Assembly (NCBI GenBank): GCA_004335835.1
Contig: RWJK01000939.1
Span: forward strand, 1-14,597
Source of the DNA: Scenedesmus sp. ARA3
Lineage: Eukaryota; Chlorophyta; Chlorophyceae; Sphaeropleales; Scenedesmaceae
DNA length: 14,597 nucleotides
Reading direction: 5' to 3'
Part shown: piece after piece, positions 7,558 to 14,597 of the stretch
Numbering within the stretch: position 1 is the first letter of the stretch
How the letters are laid out: every line of letters begins with the position of its first letter
Position numbers and translations under genes: made by a program
The notes under the pieces: generated by a model
What the model was told of the DNA's origin: nothing
Database searches by the model: none
The model's input: only the letters and a program-made list of their open reading frames with translations

Positions 7558-8691
7558 CCAGCGGCAACAACAGCAGTGTTGAAACCCCCCAGTAGCCGCA
7601 GCAGTGCAGCTATGCAGTCATCAAGCAGCGGTGATGTCATCAGCAGCTCTGCTGCAGCCAGCACCATATCCCATAGCAGCAGCAACAGCAGGTCATCGGC
7701 ATCGGTGGGCATCCTCAACACTTTTTTGAATGATGTGGAGGCAAGTGATCTGCATGCTTGTTCCCTGTTACTGCCCTGGCGCATGATGTACTCAGAGCAC
7801 AAAGTGCTCAGCTCTACCCATGCTGCAGCTGTCAACAGCTACACAGCGGGCCTCAGCAGCAGCAGCAGCAGCAGCAGCAACAGTAGTGATGCTGCAAGTC
7901 GCCAAGCCGGCAACCTCAGTAGCCGTGCAAGCGCCCGCCCGCAGAGCCACACCAGCAGCGGTAGCGGCCTAGCAGTGGGTCACCCAGACTTGCTTTTGGA
8001 CGCCTTTCCCCGCATCTGCTTCAGCCACCTACCAAAGGTACTCTTCAAAGTAGGCACCACAAACCCAATCCCCCCACACGCTGCGCCGTGCAACGCAGCT
8101 GCAGCAGCTGGCGGCATGGTGGAGCTATCCGTGGATGACGCGCGCTTCAAATCCGCGCTGCCGCAGTACCGCCCGCACCTCATCCACTACTACGGCAAGA
8201 CTGTAGAAGAGTACATCGTGAAAAGTGAGCAGAGTCAGCCGCCGTACTTCAGGCAGCTGCCAGATGCATACGACAAAGCACGCAGCTGCAATCTAGTGCC
8301 AGTTCAGTATGACACGCAATATACAATGGCAACAAGAGGTTTGATCCAGCAACTGCGCGCAGCACAGGCAGGCATGGGTGATGGCGGCCTGCAGCAAGGT
8401 GGGCCACCTGAGGCCAAGCCCATGTCTAGGTCTGACTACCATTTGTACTTATTTTTTAAGCTGAGGGTCGCATACAAGGACGAGTGGGATGAGGCAAAAT
8501 ACTTGGAGCACAACCCAGCAGTTGCGGCGCACGTGGCGGAAGGGCGCTATGTTGACGGGCTGCATCACTTCATGGTTGAAGGGTTTGCAAAGGGCAATGT
8601 TTCGTGCTGGTGGCGGCAGCAGGAGCTGCCTGCTTCTTCAAGCCAGCAGTTGCATGATGTCGGGCAGCAGCACCACATCTTCTGCTTGTAA
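5631..8691 (+). CDS. GT92 (DUF23)-like glycosyltransferase, type II membrane protein, 2 exons
   Basis: Exons 5631-6131 and 7306-8691 (intron phase 0) give 628 residues. The start is the first in-frame ATG after the stop at 5550-5552, in good context (AACATGG). Residues about 25-40 (GVIVILFVMSAAALYA) are a short signal anchor, so a Golgi lumenal enzyme is likely. The catalytic fold begins at 115 with RSLMCTIVRNDLHLREF, then VVVLDNN; across the splice QPFVQ-AGLVTHEPF is continuous family sequence. The metal/sugar-nucleotide DxD is D212-T-D214-E. LLLPWR (321-326), AFPRICFSHLPKV (about 400-412) and HLIHYYGKTVEEY (458-470) complete the GT92/DUF23 pattern. Odd points are an Ala run (233-251) and Ser-rich insertions (to about 290, and 345-390) that split the domain, and an added C-terminal module at 559-598 (YLEHNPAVAAHV, HFMVEG). 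The sugar and acceptor are unknown. Confidence is high for family, moderate for exact ends. Confidence 0.85.
6132..7305 (+). other. intron 1 of the GT92-like gene (1174 bp)
   Basis: The donor is CAG|GTGAGG at 6132. The acceptor is TTTCTTTCCACTTGCAG ending at 7305, followed by GCA (Ala168). The splice leaves the reading frame intact and joins two parts of the family signature. Inside, open frames (for example 6189-6647 on plus and 6685-6323 on minus) have no motif and overlap each other. GTCAGTGCT (6813-6821) and AGCACTGAC (6843-6851) are complementary. A cluster of CACGGGG/CCCCGT motifs is listed separately. Confidence 0.8.
6382..6533. repeat. cluster of short CACGGGG...CCCCGT inverted motifs in the intron
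   Basis: Five or six copies of CACGGG(G) or its complement C(C)CCGTG alternate in about 150 bases. ACGGGG-CTA-CCCCGT near 6480-6494 is a perfect 6-bp stem with a 3-base loop, and ACGGG-TGCTGC-CCCGT near 6513-6528 is a 5-bp stem. Short GC palindromes of this type spread as dispersed repeats in some green algal genomes, and this may be a small family of them. Confidence 0.5.
7501..7557 (+). repeat. (GCA)19 coding triplet tract
   Basis: Nineteen uninterrupted GCA codons encode Ala233-Ala251 of the GT92-like protein, just after the DxD motif. The tract is pure, so its length is likely to vary between strains. A further (AGC) run at 7852-7878 encodes Ser351-358. Confidence 0.95.
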
Positions 8692-8767
8692 GACAAAAGC
8701 CGGGCTTTGCCTTGTGCCTGGCACCGTCATCAACAACAAGTTATGGGGCGCTGTGTTTTTTGCCAGC

Positions 8768-8772
8768 TGTAA
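8768..8772 (+). terminator. candidate TGTAA poly(A) signal of the GT92-like gene
   Basis: TGTAA lies 77 bases after the TAA stop (8689-8691), so a 3' end near 8785-8800 is likely. Another TGTAA overlaps the stop codon itself (8687-8691). The GT92-like transcript would then have a short 3' UTR. Confidence 0.4.
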
Positions 8773-9544
8773 CAATGAGCGTCGCAGTCATTGTAGAATT
8801 TGAGAATTATACGACAGGAAGACTGCCCGTACCTCCAGCCCATGCCAGGCTTTTGCACTGCACGGATCCTTCTGGACCGTCATTTTTCTTGCTCCTTGCG
8901 CAGTTTTTGCTTCAGCCAGCAAGAAACGCAAAGCTTCGAGAGCTTCTGCTGCTCAGTACTGCTGCTCACAGCACCACACGCAGGCGTACGGCGTTTCAAA
9001 TCGGCACAAAGCACTTGCAACACACACTACAAGCTTCAAACAGCCCTTACCACTCGGCACAAGAGCCACGCGGCATCGGCTTCAACCTTACAATGGACTG
9101 CCAGTGACAGTCACCGTGCCAGTGCCCCACACCCCTGGTTACGAAGAGCTCCCCCAATTCCTTGAGCGCTCCCGAAGCGTCAACCCCATCAGCCCACAAC
9201 CCCGCACCAAACACCCCGAATGAGTATTAGTTTTTTTAAGGGTCCTTATTTTTTTGACCCTGCTTTTACGTGGGGGCGGTTGCGGCACACTGGTTCCGTG
9301 CCTGGAATTTCATTTTTTGTCCGAGCTCACGTGCTTATAAGTTTTAAGGTGCTTATTGATGGACGAAAATATTCTTTAGGGGGAGGCCGGCGGGCCCACT
9401 GATATGTGTCAGAAGCCGCAAACAAACCAGCATAACGCTTAACAATAAATTAGAAAGCTATATATGCATGCAGAACCATCATCTGGCACCGTGACCCCGG
9501 GCCCGCCCTGAGCCTAAGGCGGTGACTGCTACTGCTGCTGTTGG

Positions 9545-9546
<2 letters not shown>
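8773..9546. other. spacer, no gene recognised
   Basis: Two overlapping plus-strand frames (8712-9107 and 8800-9165) run through the probable 3' flank and show no motif. A T-rich part near 9228-9258 contains GGGTC and GACCC flanking a run of T, a weak hairpin. The frame 9220-9402 (60 codons, Phe-rich) is not convincing. Confidence 0.4.

Positions 9547-9597
<51 letters not shown>
9547..9597. repeat. (CTG)17 microsatellite
   Basis: Seventeen uninterrupted CTG triplets, with a shorter interrupted CTG run just before (9529-9541). Unlike the GCA tract in the glycosyltransferase, it lies outside any gene I can support. Read on the minus strand it is (CAG)17. Confidence 0.95.
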
Positions 9598-9599
<2 letters not shown>

Positions 9600-9954
9600 G
9601 CAAAAGTGGTGTGCCTCAGGTGAATGGACATTAGCTGCGTGCTAAGCATTACTGTTGATAGCTCTGATCACGTAAAGGCTGCGCTTGTGTGCTGTGCTGC
9701 GACTTGGCGCTGCTCGCCACCAGACACCCATGTGCATCGTATCCTGCTGCAGCGACCGGGCATGCCACGGGCCGCACTGACTGCAAACTTTGTTTCGCCT
9801 TTACTTGCATAATATCCGTCAACCAGCACCCAATCTGGCTGGCCAGACGGCTTCCCGTGGCTGCTGCTACCATCGCCCTCCTACGTTATCGTCTAGATGC
9901 AAGCAACAAAAGCAAGCACTCTATCACCTCAATCGAACTCGTGGTCACCATTAT
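9598..9954. other. spacer, no gene recognised
   Basis: Plus-strand frames at 9624-9812 and 9689-9979 and a minus-strand frame at 9873-9649 overlap one another; none has a motif or splice context that favours it. Confidence 0.35.
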
Positions 9955-9999
9955 TAATTTTGTGGGGTCCATTGCTTAGCAATGGACCTCACGAGGTTG
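9955..9999. repeat. long hairpin: 21-bp stem with 3-base loop
   Basis: Bases 9955-9975 pair with 9979-9999 around the loop TTA. Ten pairs next to the loop (GGTCCATTGC/GCAATGGACC) are perfect Watson-Crick, and the outer eleven include five G-T pairs if read as RNA. A stem of this length with such a small loop is far beyond chance. It could be an RNA hairpin or the relic of a foldback element. No gene overlaps it convincingly. Confidence 0.8.
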
Positions 10000-10837
10000 T
10001 GCAGCCAGGACGGACCAGGACGACTCGTCGTCAAGACGACAGACGGATCTGTGAGAACGTGGCTGAGCAAAACTGCATTGGTCTGTATGAAATGCTACAT
10101 TAAGCATGTTTGCAGCGGGCGACGGCGCTGGCGCGCTGGCATGCACCGCACAACGACAGCAAAAGTTGGACTGGCTGTCTGCACCAGGCTTGGTTGATTG
10201 GAGTTTGCAGGAGCACTCGCGATCTGTTTGTGAGACAGCTTTATTGTTGGTTAATTGAACTGTATGGAGCTGCGGTGCATGACAGCAGCAGACCAACCAG
10301 TCAGCGGTGCTCACCACACTGCGCTGTGCACAGCATTGCTGCAGGCTGCATGCAGTGGCGCTGGACAGTGCAGTGGTGTACTAGTGGTGTCTCCTGCACG
10401 ATCTGCTACATTGAACTTCACAGCCCAAAAGCTGCAAAGGCTTCTTGCCAGTGGTGCGCAACTGCCATAGCCTGAGTTGCGCCTTCAAACCTTAGGGCGG
10501 GTGCCGGCACTTTTATGTGGTGTAAAATGACGAATTCCCGGGTTGTGTTGCTGCAGGACTTGGGACCTGTGCCAAAGCGGTGAGATCCTTCGCCCGGCCG
10601 GAATAATGTACCCCGCTAACAAAGCGGTTGATTGCTCGATCGAAACTGGCACCCAGGTATTTTAATTTCCTCCGTGCCTGCCGTGCTTATTTTGTTGTTG
10701 TTACCAGGGGGTCAAACCCCTACGGGCTAATCATACACAGCAAACAAGCAAACCTTAATGCCGGAGACCTATGACACTGCCGTCACCAGCAGGACATGCC
10801 AAACGCCCCTAAGTAGGAGGCGCCCAGTACCTGGACC
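10000..10837. other. spacer with one possible exon, not assigned
   Basis: The frame 10255-10470 encodes 71 residues with an Ala/Ser/Leu-rich, protein-like second half, and two other plus-strand frames overlap it; no motif decides between them. Around 10590-10720 there is an unusual stretch with AAAGCGGT twice (10574 and 10620 areas) and CCGCTAACAAAGCGG as a small hairpin. I cannot assign it. Confidence 0.3.
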
Positions 10838-10905
10838 CAAAACAGCAGCGGATTTGAACCCCCAAACCCTTTTGGTGTGCTACAGCTCTACCGCATGCCG
10901 CACAC
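10838..10905 (-). ncRNA. tRNA-like Pol III promoter relic (B box plus T run)
   Basis: On the minus strand GGTAGAGC (a classic D-arm end) at about 10892-10885 is followed by GGGGTTCAAATCC (10862-10850), which matches the B-box/T-loop consensus, and then by TTTT (10842-10839), the Pol III stop signal. The T stem and acceptor stem do not pair properly, so it is not a working tRNA. It may be the head of a tRNA-derived SINE or a tRNA pseudogene. Confidence 0.35.
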
Positions 10906-11162
10906 ACCCGACCGACACTAATCAAGTGCCAGATGCCCCAATAAAGGAGTCTAGATTCTGCGAGATTCACAACAAGACTGAGTCAGTCTTGTGAAAAGAG
11001 AGTCAGCTCTGCGACAGCTCCACAAATTGCATTGGCTCAGAAAGTGCATCCAACTATGACTCTAATCATTGCCGCGTAGTGAGGGGGAAATTCAGTCAAC
11101 GCCCAAAAACCCTCACTGGCTCGCATACTACAGTTGAATGCCACCAGCCGGCAATTGTTGTC
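10906..11162. other. short spacer with a 21-bp near-palindrome
   Basis: ACAAGACTGA at 10972-10981 and TCAGTCTTGT at 10983-10992 are perfect reverse complements around a single G. No gene is seen here. Confidence 0.6.
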
Positions 11163-11336
11163 GGCGGACCTGGTCACTGCTTGGTCATGCCTTGTAAAAC
11201 CAAACAAACAGTTGCTTCCCAGGAGCTCCTCAGGACTGCTGCGCGAGTAATGCTGCCCTTGTAAAATCAATCAAACAGTTGCTCCTGAGGAGCTCCTCAG
11301 GGCAGCATGACTCGCACATCTGTGACCAGGTCCGCC
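11163..11336. mobile_element. 174-bp nested inverted-repeat element, MITE-like
   Basis: The ends are perfect 15-bp inverted repeats, GGCGGACCTGGTCAC (11163-11177) and its complement (11322-11336). Inside, a second inverted pair (CGAGTAATGCTGCCC at 11244-11258 and GGGCAGCATGACTCG at 11300-11314, one mismatch) and a direct repeat of about 50 bp (from 11190 and from 11257) are interleaved. An 18-bp perfect palindrome, CCTGAGGAGCTCCTCAGG, lies at 11284-11301. No coding capacity is present. I see no target-site duplication at the outer ends, so mobility is a guess. Confidence 0.45.
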
Positions 11337-11376
11337 AGTGGCGCGGTTTGACTCCTACCCTCCTCCCTCTCCTCAG

Positions 11377-11424
11377 AAAGAGTACTCAAGCGCCCTCACC
11401 ACCGTCTACAGGTACCTACATGAT
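11377..11424 (+). CDS. isolated exon-like segment, 16 codons
   Basis: A strong pyrimidine tract (about 11352-11374) and CAG precede 11377. The 48 bases encode KEYSSALTTVYRYLHD in phase 0, and GTAAGC follows at 11425 as a good donor. I found no partner exons within reach in either direction, so it may be one exon of an undetected gene, a relic, or chance. An inner GTACCT at 11412 could be an alternative donor. Confidence 0.22.
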
Positions 11425-12120
11425 GTAAGCTTGTTGAGTTGGAACCATAAAAATAAGCTTGTTGAGGTCATGATCACAATTTCTGTGAATAATGTCTGGA
11501 CCCATGAGCGTTGTCAGGCTCCTTAGTGGTGTGGGTGCGTCTCTGGCATCACACACGACACACGACACGCCGAACAGGCATAATGAGGTACTGCGCAGCT
11601 CTCATGAGAATGATAACCGGATGGTACCACTACCAGTGTACCGCCGGTGCCACTGCAAATAAGCACGCAAGTTCGGACGAAAAGTAATATCTCTGGTGGT
11701 CAGCAGCGGCAACATCCCGTATATGATCTGCTTAAACATCGTTTTAAGGGCTGCAACGAAGAGGTTATCGATACGATACGCTTAGCGGAGAACGCTGTTT
11801 CGGTACGCCAGCTCTGCCGCGGCGTCATCTTCCATTTCTTGCGGCTGTCAACAGCTAGGTACTTACATTTCGATAAATAAATATTAGTAAGATATGTACC
11901 CGCTGTGAGTATGCGTGCATGAAGTGCGTGTTAAAGCAACAGCAGCGAAACGCGCCAAAGTCAGCTCACGTGTCGTGCGCGTACTCTGCCTTTGGGAACA
12001 AAAATCAAAACGCCTGGAACGCGTTTGTAACGAACTACACGAAACACGAACGAGACTCTGTGTGCAACCCTGGACCCCAATCATTGAATGACCGCTGCCG
12101 CCGCCCTCCAGCCCGGCTGG
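11425..12120. other. spacer with two unassigned open frames
   Basis: The frame 11647-11880 (77 codons, from a GTG; no ATG in its first half) has a mixed composition that looks protein-like (KHRFKGCNEEVIDTIRLAEN) but no motif I know. The frame starting at 11919 runs to 12365 and is overlapped by antisense frames. No exon call is safe. Confidence 0.25.
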
Positions 12121-12138
12121 CAGCCATTCGAATGGCTG
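12121..12138. repeat. 18-bp perfect palindrome
   Basis: CAGCCATTCGAATGGCTG equals its own reverse complement. It lies in a GC-rich stretch of overlapping, undecided frames. Confidence 0.8.
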
Positions 12139-13528
12139 TGAATTCACCGCCCGCTGCCGCCCCTTCCCAAACCTGCCACACACGACCAGCCACGCCAAAA
12201 GACACGCCGCAGACCGCTACATTGACAGAGTCATGCATCACCACCGCGGGCGCGACATCTTGGTCAGACAGCGCACCAGTGTACCTTTTCAGGCGCCGGC
12301 AAAGCCGATCAAAGTGTCTGCAACTGTTACACATGCATGGCACTTGCACTGGCCAGTCCATATGAGATCCTGCAACAGTCCTGCGGTCTTGCAAACCTTC
12401 TTCGCGCTACAGGTATGTCCCGTGATTGAAGTCGTGTTGCTGCACTGCTGTAAAATGATGGATTCTACACAAAGCCAGGATACCGAAGTACGCTGGTCAT
12501 GCACAGCTGCGCACCTTCACTCAATGCTGAGCCAGAAGACCCCCGCCAAAGTCTCCTGGCACTCCAAGTGGGGCTGTTCATGTAGGCACGGCTGCCCGGC
12601 ACCATAGCATCCAATGCAGTGCGGAGTTCTCACCTGTGAGCGCAGAGAAGGTTACAGGGCAGGGCCGTTAGGGGTCCAATGGCGGGACCACCTGTGACCC
12701 CTGCCCCCGGCCTTCAAGTAGTCCTGGGTAGACCATGGTGTAGGTTCCAGTCATGACATGACACTCGTGGGGACATCGCAATAGCAGCAAAAAACCAAAG
12801 CATTAGGCATTGTGGATCACAACTATCACATGGGAGTGTTGTATATGGTGTGCAAGGCATGCAGGCAGCAGCGGGCGGCCAGAGTTTTTTTGTTACAGAA
12901 GGTGATGGCCACAAATGTATCACGGGCACACAGCCGTCTGGTGCTCCCCATGACACATGCATCCTTGTCACAAGTCAATTCTGCAACCACTGTAGGGTGC
13001 AGCGGCACCACCACAGCACGATGAACATCTGCTGCATCACACACTGTAGACGGTACTGCTGTGCCTGCATGACAGCCCACTTCACTAATAGGCTATGCTT
13101 GGGTTGCTAAACCCATACCCATACATCTTCCAACTAGAGGAAAGCAAGTTGAGTTTAATCGTGCTGTGTTTTTGGGTGTGCGCGTGAGGTGTCGTGTGTG
13201 CGGGAGGGCCAGATGCTGTCACATACGTGTGCAGCACATGTATATGTCAGCGGCACAGCTGTTGCTGATGTTGTTGGCCCGTGCAGGTGCTGCGCAGCAA
13301 GCTGCTGCAAAGGCAGTCGTGCAGAACATGTGGGTTTGTGCAAGGTGTGAGGACCTGGCACCGCCCTGTGCTGCTGTTGCTGCAGCTGCTGCCGCCTTCA
13401 AGAATGCTTCTGCTGCAGATGGTGTTGCCTCATAGGCTAATGAATACGGCAGATGTGCAAGTGCACGTGGGGTTGTGCAAGTGTCGTTGTGCTGCTGCTT
13501 AGCAGTTGTGCTGTTACTGCTGCTGCTT
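12139..13528. other. spacer or undetected exons
   Basis: Overlapping frames exist on both strands throughout. Possible plus-strand splice signals include the donor CTACAG|GTATGT at 12413 and an acceptor/donor pair bounding 13287-13344 (CAG before, CAAG|GTGTGA after). None could be chained into a reading frame with a recognisable domain. An Ala-rich reading exists on both strands near 13250-13440 because of GCT/AGC-rich sequence. Confidence 0.3.
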
Positions 13529-13549
13529 CTGCTGCTGCTGCTGCTGCTG
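13529..13549. repeat. (CTG)7 tract
   Basis: Seven CTG triplets in a wider CTG-rich stretch (about 13495-13565). It is the third triplet tract of the CAG/CTG type in the window. Confidence 0.9.
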
Positions 13550-14175
13550 CCTTCGACCCTGCTGCAGATGCATTTGTCCCTAACTGAAAACACAACAACT
13601 GCTTGTCATGTCTAGTCGTTATGATAAACTCCGCACGAGTTCATCCCAGGTGTTTGTGATGCGAAGCGTGTGACAGTTGCGGTGGACATCGTCCCTTTGC
13701 TGGTGTACATTAGAGTCTGGTCACAACAAGCAATTTTACCAGCATTATGCAAGTGCCTGTGGCTTCTGTAGGGCAGGCCGTCTTTACAGCTGTCAGGATT
13801 ACGCGGTTACATTGGACTTGTCGCCGCCCGAGGGCCTGCAGGCATGCACGCCCCGAAGCACGCTCTGAAAGTTCCTTGATACTAAAAGGGTTTATATCAT
13901 GCTTATTCGACCTCTTAGCAGCCGTGCATGTGTCCAGATAAAAACGCAAATAGTGCCGGCCCGTCTGGACGTGCATGCCTGCACGCCCCGATGCAAGATC
14001 CGACAAGTACAGTGCTTTTTAATCATTTTATTACAGTCACTGCAGCAACACAGAGCTCCTGACAGTGCCTCGATCGTTATTGCGTTTTTCCCGGCCCGGG
14101 GCAACAACGCCTCCAGAAGCAGCGCCAGCATTCTCTTCGGCCTACGCGCACAAAGCCAGCTTACAACAGCAAATC
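13550..14175. other. spacer with an imperfect repeat pair
   Basis: TGCAGGCATGCACG (13837-13850) and its exact reverse complement (13970-13983) lie 119 bases apart. Each is followed on the plus strand by CCCCGA(A/T)GCA, so the pair reads both as an inverted and as a shuffled direct repeat. A possible acceptor, TTTTATTACAG, ends near 14037. No gene is assigned. Confidence 0.4.
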
Positions 14176-14304
14176 GCGCAGCTGCAAAGATTCGAACCCG
14201 CGCCCAGACCACGACAGCACGTGCAAGCCTAAAAAAATCCGCAGTCGCCGAGAATCGGACTCGCGTCCGTGCCCACCCTGACAGCACCGGACCCCCTTAC
14301 ACCA
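14176..14304 (-). ncRNA. tandem tRNA-like Pol III elements
   Basis: On the minus strand the first monomer has an A-box-like TGGTGTAAGGGG (14304-14293), a hairpin GTCC(G)GTGC/GCACGGAC (14292-14265), a T-arm-like hairpin CGAG-TCCGATT-CTCG (14263-14249) and then seven T (14237-14231), the order of a Pol III gene. A second, related copy follows: it repeats GTGCTGTC and contains GGTTCGAATC (14198-14189), a textbook B box. Neither closes an acceptor stem, so they are not tRNAs; a tRNA-derived SINE or small RNA is more likely. Confidence 0.4.
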
Positions 14305-14597
14305 CCGCAATCCCCGATAAGTCACGTTAGTCCACCACCACCCACACGCAGCATAAACATTAGTTACAACAGATGTCCGCATAAGTCGCCAAAGTCTCAA
14401 CTTGCAACATGTAATATGGAGCTCCCCTAAAAGAAAATAGCTTTAGTGGAAGTTTGGATCCCTTCCCAACTGCGCAGCGAATGCAGCTGGCGACGGGGTG
14501 TGCAGCATGTTCAGCAGTGGGCCAGGCGTGGAGTATCACTTTTGGACATGTCCAGTAGCTGTTGCTGTACGTGAGGAAGTGACAAGTCAACTTAGGG
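14305..14597. other. spacer at the window end, nothing recognised
   Basis: Only short frames on the minus strand. The final TTAGGG resembles a telomere unit but occurs once. Confidence 0.5.

Noticed and set aside
7455..7835. Minus-strand frame with a long Ala run
   Set aside because: It is the shadow of the GCA codon run of the GT92-like gene on the opposite strand.
10838..10905. A functional tRNA gene
   Set aside because: B-box and D-arm signals are present, but the T stem and acceptor stem do not pair and no anticodon arm is clear.
13166..13435. Ala-rich coding exon at 13.2-13.4 kb
   Set aside because: Ala/Ser-rich readings exist on both strands because of GCT/AGC-rich DNA; no splice chain or motif favours one of them.
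14176..14304. Two functional tRNA genes in tandem
   Set aside because: T-arm and A/B-box signals are there, but neither acceptor stem closes; described as tRNA-like instead.
14580..14597. Telomere repeat at the window end
   Set aside because: Only one TTAGGG is present, with no tandem copies.

Overview
The window looks like gene-poor nuclear DNA from a eukaryotic green alga, most likely a chlorophycean (Sphaeropleales or Chlamydomonadales type). The reasons are: the one convincing gene is split by a 1.17 kb GT-AG intron; it encodes a type II membrane glycosyltransferase of the GT92/DUF23 kind with long Ala and Ser runs; CAG/CTG triplet tracts lie both in and outside coding sequence; candidate poly(A) signals have the chlorophyte form TGTAA; and there are no bacterial operons or ribosome binding sites. 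The lineage is an inference from style, not from a search.

Layout. 1-180: intron end plus the acidic, Ala-rich terminal exon of an unidentified plus-strand gene that begins left of the window. 181-1310: its probable 3' UTR and spacer. 1310-2460: an AT-rich spacer ending in two interlocked palindromes. 2460-3200: spacer with two tandem-repeat blocks (20-bp units, then a looser unit of about 16 bp). 3208-4174: on the minus strand, two diverged copies of a two-exon unit whose splice sites have survived in both; the right-hand copy carries extra sequence with a 31-bp hairpin and a 20-bp direct repeat. 4175-5630: spacer with small repeats, leading into the glycosyltransferase gene.

5631-8691: the GT92-like gene. 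Exon 1 has a signal anchor and the start of the catalytic domain. Exon 2 has the DxD motif, low-complexity insertions and a C-terminal module resembling a motif I know from bacterial proteins. 8692-14597: no gene I can name. This part holds a (CTG)17 tract, a long perfect hairpin, a nested inverted-repeat element of 174 bp, two places with tRNA-like Pol III signals on the minus strand, an isolated exon-like segment at 11377-11424 and several palindromes.

The genes do not form an operon or a visible pathway. The glycosyltransferase probably acts in the Golgi on glycoprotein or cell-wall glycans. I see no defence system, CRISPR array, intact transposase or reverse transcriptase. The most interesting parts are the duplicated minus-strand exon pair, the domain make-up of the GT92 protein, and the nested foldback and Pol III-like elements in the right half.
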